Part shown: positions 35,322-43,368 of the stretch, piece after piece | Layout of the letters: the number at the start of each line of letters is the position of its first letter | Numbering within the stretch: position 1 is the stretch's first letter | Translations under genes and position numbers: made by a program | Source of the DNA: Ruminiclostridium sp. | GTDB taxonomy: Bacteria > Bacillota > Clostridia > Oscillospirales > Ruminococcaceae | Reading direction: 5' to 3' | DNA: 64,000 nucleotides | Assembly (NCBI GenBank): GCA_017935365.1 | Contig: JAGBHT010000009.1 | Location: forward strand, 1 to 64,000 | Notes under the pieces: model-generated | Seen by the model: the letters and a program-made list of their open reading frames with translations, nothing else | Database searches by the model: none | What the model was told of the DNA's origin: nothing

Positions 35322-35936
35322 TTACCACTTCCTGTCGAATGTCGGAAGCTCGCCGTATGAACTTCTTTTCCTTTGCCTGTAAATCATTTTAGGACGTGGT
35401 ACGGGACGGCTTTGCATCTGCTTTTTCCTGTCACGGCACTTAATATATCTCTGCGCCGCTATACGGCAGTGCCTGAATATTGTTTTCTGTGCGGTAAAGC
35501 ACGACGGTAGCGTAACTGACTTTACCTCGGTAAACCCGTTATCGTTGAACCACCAGTTGTCAAATTCCGGCGCTCCGCGTCTTATATGATATGTGAGCCT
35601 GTCACTGCTGCCCTCATAATATCTTATCTTCCCCGTAAAAGTAAGTCTTCCGTTTTTTACGGAAAGTTTCAATCCGTCATAGGGTATGACCCAGAGCTTG
35701 CGTTCAACGCCGCCGGTGTCGGCAAATATACGGCCTGCGTACCTGCTGTATACAGCTGCGCTTTTCTGAATTTCAAAGTAGGTGCTGCGGGTTATATGGC
35801 GCGCTCTCGTTTCGCATACGAGAAATATTATAAGGCTCAGAAAAAGCCATACTGTAACGCATACCGCAGGTATCAGAAGTCTTACAGTGACAAAATTTTC
35901 TGTGCGCCAGTTTCTTGTCTGAAGAATCAGCGACAT
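35322..35936 (-). CDS. Membrane protein of unknown function
   Basis: 204 residues from the ATG. One clear membrane helix (about 21-41) is followed by a basic, Arg/Lys/Tyr-rich cytosolic domain. The reading frame stays open upstream to a stop at 36072-36074, and the extra residues include a second hydrophobic stretch (AIGAVLALPALLSLMSLIL) that the ATG would cut in half. A strong GGGAGGT ribosome site lies at about 36048-36054, followed after six bases by ACG and not by any standard start. The true start may therefore be a non-standard ACG at 36041. The architecture (two helices plus a small basic domain) resembles YcxB-type proteins only in outline. Confidence 0.6.
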   Translation of the reverse strand: MSLILQTRNWRTENFVTVRLLIPAVCVTVWLFLSLIIFLVCETRARHITRSTYFEIQKSAAVYSRYAGRIFADTGGVERKLWVIPYDGLKLSVKNGRLTFTGKIRYYEGSSDRLTYHIRRGAPEFDNWWFNDNGFTEVKSVTLPSCFTAQKTIFRHCRIAAQRYIKCRDRKKQMQSRPVPRPKMIYRQRKRSSYGELPTFDRKW

Positions 35937-36204
35937 AAGGCTGAGAAGTGCCGGTAGGGCGAGTACCGCTCCTATTGCCGTGCTGGCTTTTCTGCACGCT
36001 TCGCGGTATCCTTTTGTATCGGCGTGAAAAAAATTCTGCGTACCCGCACCTCCCTTAAGACAAACTTCTGCTTATACTAATTATATTATAGCCGCCTTAC
36101 AAAAGTCAACGAACTTTTCTTAATTAAAATGTATAAAAACGACCCGCATTTTTTAAACAATTCGCAGAATTTTTAAAAGTCGACGAAAAAACCGATGATT
36201 TAAC

Positions 36205-36233
36205 TTGATTTATTGGCTATTTTATTGTATACT
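36205..36233 (+). promoter_or_regulatory. Promoter of the PilZ/GGDEF operon
   Basis: TTGATT, 17-bp spacer, TATACT. The predicted transcript starts about 80 bases before the PilZ gene. I looked in this leader for a c-di-GMP riboswitch core and did not find one. Confidence 0.55.
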
Positions 36234-36318
36234 TAATGTTAAATGATATTATAGGCGTGTTGGGTACGGCAGTTTATGCCAATTTCCCCGTGTGTCTTTG
36301 AAAGGGGGAGTTGTGTTT

Positions 36319-37017
36319 TTGAGCTACAAGAAAGAAGATTTCACTTCTTTTGAGATAACTTCGCTTGACGGCGAAAGGCTGTTCTATACGGAAAACAACT
36401 TTGACTTTCCCGTAATGTACGATATGAACGATAATCTTATCGACAATATGCTTATGATAAAAGGACGTCGGCTCCCGGAAATTGACACGTCTGAATATGT
36501 CTATGTTATCGCCCATATGCGCGGCGGTGACAGATACAGGTATAAGACAAACATCTCCGTGTCTACCGACAGGCAGATGAACGTCATACTAAGACCGGAT
36601 AAGGCAGAACTGCTTGAAGAACGCAGACGTTACTTCAAGATAAAGACAAACGAGAGCGCATTCATTACGCTGAGAACTCAGGAGGGCGATGATAAGCCTA
36701 CCCCGCTTGAGCCGCCTGCCGAGATTTATATCAAGGATATCAATGTCGGAGGCGTGTTCTTCATCTGTACCGATACACGCAGACGTTTTGCGAAGGGTGA
36801 TAAACTGCTGGTGCTGGTCAATCTGTCCGGTACGCGTCTTGAACTTAACGCTGAGGTGCTGAGAGAACAGGCGATAGAATCTCAGGAAGCGGATACGGGT
36901 TACGGTTGCCGGTTTATCGGTGTTTCACATTCGCAGGAAGAAACTATTTCGAGATATATTTACAAATTGCAGTTTGAAATGCTGCAGAAATCGCGCGAAA
37001 AGCGTGATATGTTTTAA
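36319..37017 (+). CDS. YcgR-like PilZ-domain protein
   Basis: About 232 residues. An N-terminal YcgR-N-like beta domain (to about 90) and a C-terminal PilZ domain. The expected c-di-GMP motifs are recognisable but altered: the RxxxR turn reads ERRRYFK (last Arg to Lys) and the [D/N]xSxxG turn reads DINVGG (Ser to Asn). It probably acts on motility or envelope functions, and its affinity for c-di-GMP may be weakened. The TTG at 36319 lies eight bases after AAAGGGGGAG; a GTG at 36313 is only two bases after it, so the TTG is preferred. The diguanylate cyclase gene follows 25 bases later. Confidence 0.82.
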   Translation: MSYKKEDFTSFEITSLDGERLFYTENNFDFPVMYDMNDNLIDNMLMIKGRRLPEIDTSEYVYVIAHMRGGDRYRYKTNISVSTDRQMNVILRPDKAELLEERRRYFKIKTNESAFITLRTQEGDDKPTPLEPPAEIYIKDINVGGVFFICTDTRRRFAKGDKLLVLVNLSGTRLELNAEVLREQAIESQEADTGYGCRFIGVSHSQEETISRYIYKLQFEMLQKSREKRDMF

Positions 37018-37042
37018 ATAAGGGCTTCGGAGGTCACTCAAT

Positions 37043-39055
37043 ATGCAGTCATTTAAAATCAAAACGACTTTACGCATACTTACTACCGCATTTGCGGTTA
37101 TACCGATGCTGATAGTCGGCATTGTCGGATATTTCAGCATGACAGGCTTTGCCGCCAATTCGGTAAGCCAGTTTGCAAGAGCGGCAGGTGCCGCGCAAGA
37201 GGAGATAATCAACCAGTATCTCAACGAATGTATATCCGATGTTGTTTACCTTTCGTTCAGCAATTCGGCAGGCACACTTGCGCAGAGCGGTCAGGGCGAT
37301 GACGCAAAGTCAAAGCTGTCGTTGCTTTCGGAGAACATCGAAACAAGAAACAGCGGTTTCAAGAACATAGTCATCACCGATACTTCCGGTAATATTGTGT
37401 ATGAATATGATGACGTACAGGGCATGAAGGAAAGCTTCTTCGGTTTTGAAGAGATCGAGGACCTCCAGGTTGGAAACATAAAAATATCCAATATCTATAT
37501 GAATAATGAAGATTACGGTACGGATGTATTCTTTGTTGCAAAAGCTATAGACAAGGACGGACTTAATATCAAAGACGGCTATGCGATCGAAGTCGTTGAA
37601 CTCAGCCGCATAACCGAAATACTTTCACATTCCACATACGAGGAAGGAAAGGGATATCTTACCGTATCCGACAGTACCGGCTGTGTGCTTAACTACAACG
37701 GAACAGCAGTACAGAAGATCGATGATATTTCGGATATCGGTATGCGGGATATATTCAGATCGACAGTCAAGCCCGTAAAGAAGGACGAAAACATTGATTA
37801 CAATGCAGGTTCGTCGCTTGGTTGCTATAACTATTTCTCAGGTTCGACAACCGCCGGCTGGAAGTGGGTCAGTGTATATCCCGGCAATATGTCAATGTCA
37901 CAGATAATGGTGCCGGTAGCAATATCGGTAGGTTCAATGGCGGTACTTGCCGTTATATGCGCTTTGCTCGGCATACTCATTACCAAGTCTATTGTAAACC
38001 CGATGAACCAGATGGTTGCGGTTGCGCGTGAAATTCAGGAGGGCGACCGTGAAAAGCGTCTTGATATAAAGGCTCACAACGAGTTCAAGGATATTTCCGA
38101 GCTGTTCAATAATATGCTCGATGACGTAAGTATGTCGGAAGAGTTACACAGAACAATATCCGACATTTCGGATAATATGCTGTTCGAGTGGGATTTCCAC
38201 AAGGAATCAATGTATATCTCGGATAACTTCAGGGAGAAGTTCGATATCGACCCGAAGGAAGCACAGCTTGCAAACGGTAAGTTCCTTGACAAGCTTATGA
38301 GCGAGGAATATGCGGAGGTCTACAAGCGTGACATCAGCACACTGCTTAAGAACAGAACAGGTCACAGCGGCGAATACCAGATGACTACCAAGAACGGCAG
38401 TCTGCTGTGGTTCTCGGTGCGTGCGCTCTGCGTTACCGACCGTCTTGGCGAACCGCTCCGTGTTATCGGTGTCGTAACAGATATAGACAGCGAAAAGAAG
38501 CTAGAGCTTCAGCTCTCTGAGCGTGCAAGTTACGACTTCTTATCACAGCTTTACAACAGAAGTACGTTCGAGCGCGAGCTCAAGAGTGAGATCGAGCGTA
38601 GCGCACACGCTAAGGTTGCGGTACTCTTTATAGATGTAGACGACTTCAAGTTTATCAACGACCGTTTCGGACATTCGGTAGGCGACGAAGTTATCAAGTA
38701 TGTTGCAGGCTGTATCAAACAGCGTGTAAAGGGCAGCGGATTTGCCGGACGTTTCGGCGGTGATGAGTTTGTACTCTGCATTACTGATCCCAAGCAGATC
38801 GAAGAGATAGAGAGCCTGTCGCTCGACCTTATCGATGAGCTTTACGAAGGCTATCATTCAGAGCTTGCCAATGTTTCGATAAATGTCAAGGCAAGTATCG
38901 GTATTGCATTCTTCCCCGAAAACGGCGATGACAGCAACAAGATAGTTGCCGCCGCTGACGAGGCTATGTACTTCGTAAAGAAGAACGGCAAGGCAAACTA
39001 CCACATTTACCAGCCCGAAGATTCGCAGATAGAGGATCTTCAGCACACTCTGTAA
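37043..39055 (+). CDS. Membrane sensor diguanylate cyclase (dCache-HAMP-PAS-GGDEF)
   Basis: 670 residues. Membrane helices at about 12-34 and 290-315 bracket an extracytoplasmic Cache-like sensor (about 40-285). HAMP (about 316-368), PAS with its C-terminal motif (about 375-485) and GGDEF (about 495-660) follow. The catalytic site is intact (RFGGDEF, 570-576; FIDVDDFKFINDRFGH). The position of the RxxD inhibitory site reads KGSG, so product feedback through that site is not expected. It is predicted to make c-di-GMP from GTP in response to an external ligand. It forms an operon with the upstream PilZ gene. Confidence 0.93.
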   Translation: MQSFKIKTTLRILTTAFAVIPMLIVGIVGYFSMTGFAANSVSQFARAAGAAQEEIINQYLNECISDVVYLSFSNSAGTLAQSGQGDDAKSKLSLLSENIETRNSGFKNIVITDTSGNIVYEYDDVQGMKESFFGFEEIEDLQVGNIKISNIYMNNEDYGTDVFFVAKAIDKDGLNIKDGYAIEVVELSRITEILSHSTYEEGKGYLTVSDSTGCVLNYNGTAVQKIDDISDIGMRDIFRSTVKPVKKDENIDYNAGSSLGCYNYFSGSTTAGWKWVSVYPGNMSMSQIMVPVAISVGSMAVLAVICALLGILITKSIVNPMNQMVAVAREIQEGDREKRLDIKAHNEFKDISELFNNMLDDVSMSEELHRTISDISDNMLFEWDFHKESMYISDNFREKFDIDPKEAQLANGKFLDKLMSEEYAEVYKRDISTLLKNRTGHSGEYQMTTKNGSLLWFSVRALCVTDRLGEPLRVIGVVTDIDSEKKLELQLSERASYDFLSQLYNRSTFERELKSEIERSAHAKVAVLFIDVDDFKFINDRFGHSVGDEVIKYVAGCIKQRVKGSGFAGRFGGDEFVLCITDPKQIEEIESLSLDLIDELYEGYHSELANVSINVKASIGIAFFPENGDDSNKIVAAADEAMYFVKKNGKANYHIYQPEDSQIEDLQHTL

Positions 39056-39069
39056 TTAAATCAAATATT

Positions 39070-39104
39070 CATACCCGCTTTTTTGGCGGGTATGACTGTT
39101 TTTA
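39070..39104 (+). terminator. Terminator after the diguanylate cyclase gene
   Basis: CATACCCGC and GCGGGTATG form a stem over a T-rich loop, followed by ACTGTTTTTAT. Confidence 0.8.
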
Positions 39105-39164
39105 TATGTAAATAATTTGAAACATAAAAATTTAACCGGACAAATCAAAGAGAGGATATACCGT

Positions 39165-39980
39165 ATGGCAGTCGTTATAGCTATAACAAATCAGAAAGGC
39201 GGAGTTGGCAAAACCACGACTTGTTCCGCATTCTGCGGAGGTCTTACCGAAAGCGGAAAAAGCGTTCTTGCAATAGACCTTGACCCGCAGGGAAACTTGA
39301 GCTTCAGCTTAGGTGCCGATGCTGAGGAAAGCTATACTATGTACGATGTGTTCAAGGGGAACTGCACGGTAAAGGAAGCAATACAGAGCACCGACAACTG
39401 CGATGTTATACCGGCGAATATTCTGCTGTCAGGCTGTGAGCTGGAACTTACCGGCGTGGGGCGTGAATACCTTCTCAGAGAGGCTCTGACAGATGTAATG
39501 GATGAATATGACTACATAATGATAGACACCCCTCCTGCACTGTCTATCCTCACTATAAACGCATATACGGCGGCTGATAAGCTGATCATACCGATGATAG
39601 CTGAAATACTCAGCTTACAGGGTATAGCTCAGCTTAAAGAAACCATTTTTGCGGTAAAGAAGTACTACAACAAAGACCTTGAAATAACCGGCATATTGCT
39701 CAATAAATATAATCCTCGTCTTGTTCTGACAAAGGAAGTCGAAGAGCTTGCGGGTATGATAGCAGAGCAACTCGGCACAAAGATACTCGAATCGCGCATT
39801 AGCACAAATGTTTCGCTTGCAGAAGCTCCTGCGCACGGAATATCAATTATGGAGTATGCACCACGTTCCAAGGCTACAGCTGAGTACAGAAACCTCATAA
39901 ACGAAGTGACCGGTGTACCTATGAAGAAAGCGCCGAAAAAGGACGCTAAACGCCCTGCAAGACGTCCCGCTAAAAAGTAA
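39165..39980 (+). CDS. ParA/Soj-family partition ATPase
   Basis: 271 residues. Deviant Walker A KGGVGKTT with the signature Lys (residues about 11-18), Walker A' DLDPQGN and the Walker B region YIMIDTPPA. The tail (KKAPKKDAKRPARRPAKK) is strongly basic and could add non-specific DNA binding, a key feature of ParA gradients. ATG 39165 is chosen for its AGAGAGGA site. It is followed 19 bases later by a ComFB-family gene and not by parB, and no parS-like palindrome is seen nearby. The cargo is therefore unlikely to be the chromosome origin. The terminator upstream means it has its own promoter. Confidence 0.88.
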   Translation: MAVVIAITNQKGGVGKTTTCSAFCGGLTESGKSVLAIDLDPQGNLSFSLGADAEESYTMYDVFKGNCTVKEAIQSTDNCDVIPANILLSGCELELTGVGREYLLREALTDVMDEYDYIMIDTPPALSILTINAYTAADKLIIPMIAEILSLQGIAQLKETIFAVKKYYNKDLEITGILLNKYNPRLVLTKEVEELAGMIAEQLGTKILESRISTNVSLAEAPAHGISIMEYAPRSKATAEYRNLINEVTGVPMKKAPKKDAKRPARRPAKK

Positions 39981-39999
39981 ATGAAAGGAGTATCGCCTG

Positions 40000-40560
40000 A
40001 TGGCAGAAGAATATAAGTCAAGCAAGACAAAACAGGTAATGAATCTGATAAACGCAAAACCGTCCGGCGTTAATCCGTTCTTACCGCCTGCTGAGCAGGA
40101 AAAAGAAAAGAAAGCAAGGGCTGAAAACACGGTTGAGGATAAGCTACTTACATATACACAGTCAAAGCGCGGTGCTTCGGCACCGAAACAGCCGCACACA
40201 CCCAAACATAACCCTATGTTACATATTCCTGAAGAAGAACAGTCGGTGCAGACGCAGAGCAAAACGTCTGCAAAGCCTGTAACGCATCACACCGGGCAGA
40301 TCACCATTGACATTAACCGGATCATAATAGACGAAATTCTCGATGATGCGCTTATGCGTTTCAATACCTGCCATTGCGAGAAATGTAAGAAGATAATTAC
40401 CGAAAAGGTGCTTGAACAGGTCCCTGTAAAAATAGTAACGGTAACGCAGGACGAAGAACAGTCCGTGGTAGACAGCTATTGCAGTTATGCCAGAAAGGAT
40501 ATTTATGCTGCTATAGTCAAAGTAGTGCTTGCAAATAAACGTAAACCGTTCCACAACTGA
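40000..40560 (+). CDS. ComFB-family protein paired with ParA
   Basis: 186 residues. A low-complexity, charged N-terminal region (to about 95) contains FLPPAEQEKEKKARAEN. The C-terminal part resembles late-competence ComFB: DEILDDALMRFNTCHCEKCKKIITEKVLEQVPVKIV, with paired Cys (CHCEKC) and a Pro-Val turn. Members of this family in cyanobacteria have been reported to bind c-di-GMP; that is family knowledge and is not shown here. The N-terminal extension could contact the neighbouring ParA ATPase, as adaptor proteins do. Start ATG follows GAAAGGAG. Confidence 0.72.
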   Translation: MAEEYKSSKTKQVMNLINAKPSGVNPFLPPAEQEKEKKARAENTVEDKLLTYTQSKRGASAPKQPHTPKHNPMLHIPEEEQSVQTQSKTSAKPVTHHTGQITIDINRIIIDEILDDALMRFNTCHCEKCKKIITEKVLEQVPVKIVTVTQDEEQSVVDSYCSYARKDIYAAIVKVVLANKRKPFHN

Positions 40561-40566
40561 TAGTCC

Positions 40567-40594
40567 GACAGCCACAGCATACGCTGTGGCTGTC
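40567..40594 (+). terminator. Stem-loop after the ComFB gene
   Basis: GACAGCCACAGC and GCTGTGGCTGTC form a perfect 12-bp stem six bases past the stop codon. No T-tract follows, so it may be a weak terminator or an mRNA-end protector. Confidence 0.5.
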
Positions 40595-40625
40595 GCTATA
40601 TTCGCACTATAACATAAAACAACAC

Positions 40626-40655
40626 AAAAACCCCTCCGCCAAATAGCGGAGGGGT
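40626..40655 (-). terminator. Terminator between convergent genes
   Basis: CCCCTCCGC/GCGGAGGGG stem. In the minus direction it is followed by TTTTTGTG, so it ends the SPDTG-protein gene. Confidence 0.85.
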
Positions 40656-40690
40656 CATATGCTCTTTTATCAAAGCGCTAATCAGTCAGA

Positions 40691-41437
40691 TTACTTGCTT
40701 CTCTTCTTAAGAACAACACCTGCTGTAGCAACTGCTGCTGCTGCAAGAGCTGCAGGAACAACTGCAACTGCAACACCTGTGTCAGGGCTTACGGGGTTGC
40801 CTGTGCAATCACCGGGGTTTACGGGCTCAGACTCACCGGGGTTTGAAGGATCTTCAGGAACTTCGCCTGTTGAATCACCGGGGTTGGGCTCATCAGAAGG
40901 AGTTTCAGTTACGTCAGAAAGAGCAGCGATAACGTTGCCGTCCTTGTCGAGAACTTCCATCTTTTCGAGTGTGAGATCAATGCCCCATGCCTGTGTCCAA
41001 AGCTGGCAGTATGTATCGTCATCAGCGAATACAGGAGTATCCTGGAGCCATGTAACTGTACCGTCTTCAGCTAAAACGATGGGCTTCTTGCCTGCTTCCT
41101 GACCCCATTCTGTGCTGAGCCAGCCTGTAGAATCAGAGTTTGCGCCGATACCGCCGCCAATCCATTCTTCACCGTTTACCTGATCAGCTGTAAGATCGAA
41201 GTAAACCTTCATACCATAGATGTCAGAACGAGCAACGTCCTTATCTGTGAACAGGTCAACAACGGGGTTGTGATCCTTATCTTCTTCATACAGCTTGATA
41301 ACTGAGTCAGCGTTACCGTCTGATGCAGCGTCGATTGCGCTGTTTGATGTGATTGTTGCTGCAAAAGCGCTTACTGCGAGTGTAGAAACTGCGAGTGAAG
41401 CAGCTGCGATAGCAGCTAAAGTCTTTGTAAACTTCAT
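40691..41437 (-). CDS. Secreted SPDTG-anchored surface protein (small paralogue)
   Basis: 248 residues. A signal peptide (MKFTKTLAAIAAASLAVSTL, AFA cleavage near 26) precedes a Trp/Asp-rich beta domain (about 30-170) ending in a DLTLEKMEVLDKDGNVIAAL element like that in cellulase-associated carbohydrate-binding modules. A Pro/Gly/Asn/Ser linker and the sorting signal SPDTG, hydrophobic stretch and KKRSK tail follow. SPDTG fits the (S/P)PxTG motif of class-B-type clostridial sortases. ATG at 41437 has AGGAGGAC just before it; two earlier in-frame ATGs overlap or precede that site. A larger paralogue lies upstream with the same promoter and anchor. Ligand unknown. Confidence 0.82.
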   Translation of the reverse strand: MKFTKTLAAIAAASLAVSTLAVSAFAATITSNSAIDAASDGNADSVIKLYEEDKDHNPVVDLFTDKDVARSDIYGMKVYFDLTADQVNGEEWIGGGIGANSDSTGWLSTEWGQEAGKKPIVLAEDGTVTWLQDTPVFADDDTYCQLWTQAWGIDLTLEKMEVLDKDGNVIAALSDVTETPSDEPNPGDSTGEVPEDPSNPGESEPVNPGDCTGNPVSPDTGVAVAVVPAALAAAAVATAGVVLKKRSK

Positions 41438-41482
41438 TTTTTTGTCCTCCATAAAAATCAATTAGCTAATTTGCTATAATTA

Positions 41483-41511
41483 ATGATACTATATTGACGG
41501 ACTTTTTGCAA
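41483..41511 (-). promoter_or_regulatory. Promoter of the small SPDTG protein
   Basis: TTGCAA, 17 bp, TATCAT followed by TAAT. The -10 context ATAGTATCATTAAT is the same as that of the paralogue at 42958, so the two genes are probably expressed together. Confidence 0.6.
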
Positions 41512-41650
41512 TAGACTATTTCCACAAAAAACTTTTCTCAAGTTTCTTCGATTTGTTGAAACAATATAATTATTGCTTGTTTTAAGCTGAATTATGGGGC
41601 TTTTGCAAAATTAATTTCCGCAAAACGAACTAAATACAGTACATTCTAAA

Positions 41651-41680
41651 CAAAAATCCCCTCCGTTTCCGGAGGGGAGA
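41651..41680 (-). terminator. Terminator of the large SPDTG protein gene
   Basis: CCCCTCC/GGAGGGG stem, extended outside by ACATTCT/AGAATGT. TTTTTG follows in the minus direction. Confidence 0.82.
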
Positions 41681-41717
41681 ATGTACTTAATTAAAGTAAA
41701 TATTCACTTAACAGTGA

Positions 41718-42911
41718 TTACTTTCTCTTCTTAAGAACAACGCCTGCTGTAGCAACTGCTACTGCTGCGAGAGCTGCAGGAACAACTGCAACTGCAACAC
41801 CAGTGTCAGGGCTTACGGGCTTGTCAGGAGTGGGCTCGACAGGTGTTTCGCCTGAAGATTCGCCGGGGTTAACGGGCTCATCGGGAACGTCGCCTGAAGA
41901 TTCGCCGGGGTTAACGGGCTCATCGGGCTCGTCAGGAGTGCTGTTATCTACAACGATCTTAACGCTGTCGATAGCGATTGTAGGAATGTCTGTTGCATCT
42001 TCTTCAGCTGCGAGGTCTGTGCAAACTGCGATGAATTCAGCTGCAGCGATCTTGTTAGCAAAAGTAAGTTCAACTTCGTATGTACCGTTGCCTGTTACGT
42101 CAACAACTGTAGCTTCTGCGTTAGCGTTACCTGTGTTGCCTTCGCCCCAGTACTGAACGCCCCAGTCCTTATCTGCAAATGAGATCCAAGCCTTGAAAGG
42201 AGTTGTAAAGTTAGAAACTGTGAACTGTACCTTAACTTTAACAGCGTTAGCGAAATCAGCCTTTTCAGCGATTACGTCAGCGTCATCGCCTGTCCATGCA
42301 TTGATGATGTTTGTACGAACAAGACCGCTGTCTACTACTGTACGACCTGCGTTCTTGATAGCAACGTCAACTGTTTCTTCTACATCTTCAGATGTACCGG
42401 GTGTTACATCATCATTATCAGCAACGGGAAGTGTTTCACCGTCCTTGCCGAGGAAGTCGATGCTTGAGTAAGCGATATCGCCGCCCCACCACTCTGAAAG
42501 AGCGATCTGACCGTATGTGCCTTCAGCACCTGAGATATCCTCAGCTGTGAAGAAAGGAGTTTCTTCCATTCTTGTGATTGAGTTTGTAGCTGTGTCGAGC
42601 TGGATGTTGTGTTCTTCTGCATCGCCGCAGCCGTTGCACCATGCGAGCTGATTCCAGTTGTTGCTTGCTGTGCTGAAAATGAATCCGCCGCCTGCACCCT
42701 GTGCTAATACATCAGCTGATGCGTCTGTAAAGTTGATTCTTACGCCGTATACATCGTTGATGTCTACGCCTTCGGGAAGGATGTCAGCTACGTTAAGTAC
42801 GAGGTTACCGTTGCCGTCAGCGCCGTCCCAAGCTGCAAATGCGCTTACTGCAAGTGAAGAAACTGCAACTGCAGCTGCAGCAACACTTGCTAAAGTTCTT
42901 GTAAACTTCAT
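41718..42911 (-). CDS. Secreted SPDTG-anchored surface protein (large paralogue)
   Basis: 397 residues. A signal peptide like that of the small paralogue leads into domain A (about 28-160, ending GGDIAYSSIDFLGKDGETL, homologous to the small paralogue's domain) and domain B (about 170-325, AIKNAGRTVVDSGLVRTNII to IDSVKIVVDNS, a beta-sandwich of CBM-like appearance). Then follow two near-identical Pro-Gly-Glu linker units (PVNPGESSG) and SPDTG, hydrophobic stretch and KKRK. The anchor is almost identical in DNA to that of the neighbouring gene, which points to duplication or gene conversion. It may bind plant polysaccharide; this is inference from fold hints and the nearby GH5. Confidence 0.82.
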   Translation of the reverse strand: MKFTRTLASVAAAAVAVSSLAVSAFAAWDGADGNGNLVLNVADILPEGVDINDVYGVRINFTDASADVLAQGAGGGFIFSTASNNWNQLAWCNGCGDAEEHNIQLDTATNSITRMEETPFFTAEDISGAEGTYGQIALSEWWGGDIAYSSIDFLGKDGETLPVADNDDVTPGTSEDVEETVDVAIKNAGRTVVDSGLVRTNIINAWTGDDADVIAEKADFANAVKVKVQFTVSNFTTPFKAWISFADKDWGVQYWGEGNTGNANAEATVVDVTGNGTYEVELTFANKIAAAEFIAVCTDLAAEEDATDIPTIAIDSVKIVVDNSTPDEPDEPVNPGESSGDVPDEPVNPGESSGETPVEPTPDKPVSPDTGVAVAVVPAALAAVAVATAGVVLKKRK

Positions 42912-42957
42912 TGGTTTTGTCCTCCATAAAAATATTTTAGCTGTTTAGCTAGTATTA

Positions 42958-42986
42958 ATGATACTATATCCCTGCAAGCTTTTCAA
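42958..42986 (-). promoter_or_regulatory. Promoter of the large SPDTG protein
   Basis: TTGAAA, 17 bp, TATCAT, in the same sequence context as 41483-41511. Confidence 0.6.
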
Positions 42987-43140
42987 TTGGCAATTTGCAC
43001 AAAAATCGTAATCAGGTTTGTAGATTTTATCCATCATAACTATAAAACTGTTAAATTCGTTACATTTTGCGAATAATGTTATCATATCGATACCACAGTA
43101 TCCGATATGTGTTTGTGCACACATTCGGGAATTGTTTTGC

Positions 43141-43169
43141 TTGACTAACCGCGTGGGATAAGGTACAAT
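43141..43169 (+). promoter_or_regulatory. Sigma-A promoter upstream of the ECF operon
   Basis: TTGACT, 17 bp, TACAAT. It would give a leader of about 190 bases ahead of the sigma-factor gene. Confidence 0.65.
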
Positions 43170-43309
43170 ATAATTGAGTAAATATGCAGACAGCTATACA
43201 TAAGCTATATGTAAGCGCCGTTTTGAATGCATATCCAATATGTTGTGATACTGCACAAAAAACGTATGAAAGATTTTACTTATCCGATACACAATATTTT
43301 CATTAAGAG

Positions 43310-43337
43310 TGAAACTTTTTCGGAAAATCCGCCTACT
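43310..43337 (+). promoter_or_regulatory. ECF-type promoter candidate (autoregulation)
   Basis: TGAAAC, about 16 bases including TTTTTC, then CCTACT, 30 bases ahead of the ECF sigma gene's start. TGAAAC is the -35 used by many Firmicute ECF sigma factors, so the gene probably activates itself. The -10 is less clear. Confidence 0.45.
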
Positions 43338-43368
43338 ACAAAGTAGGTGACGTAAGCGAGGTGAGCCA

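Larger units (their letters stand above)
42987..43368. other. Long leader/intergenic region before the ECF sigma gene
   Basis: No ORF is supported. It holds a strong plus-strand promoter (43141-43169), an ECF-type promoter candidate (43310) and a small hairpin (CCTAC/GTAGG, 43333-43348) just before the ribosome site. The leader from the first promoter would be about 190 bases, long enough for regulation or a small RNA. Confidence 0.5.

Noticed and set aside
36234..36318. c-di-GMP riboswitch in the leader of the PilZ/GGDEF operon
   Set aside because: The leader is short and lacks the conserved GEMM core sequences.
39981..40560. ComFB-like gene taken as parB
   Set aside because: There is no ParB helix-turn-helix or CTPase motif (GERRxRA); the Cys-pair region fits ComFB instead.
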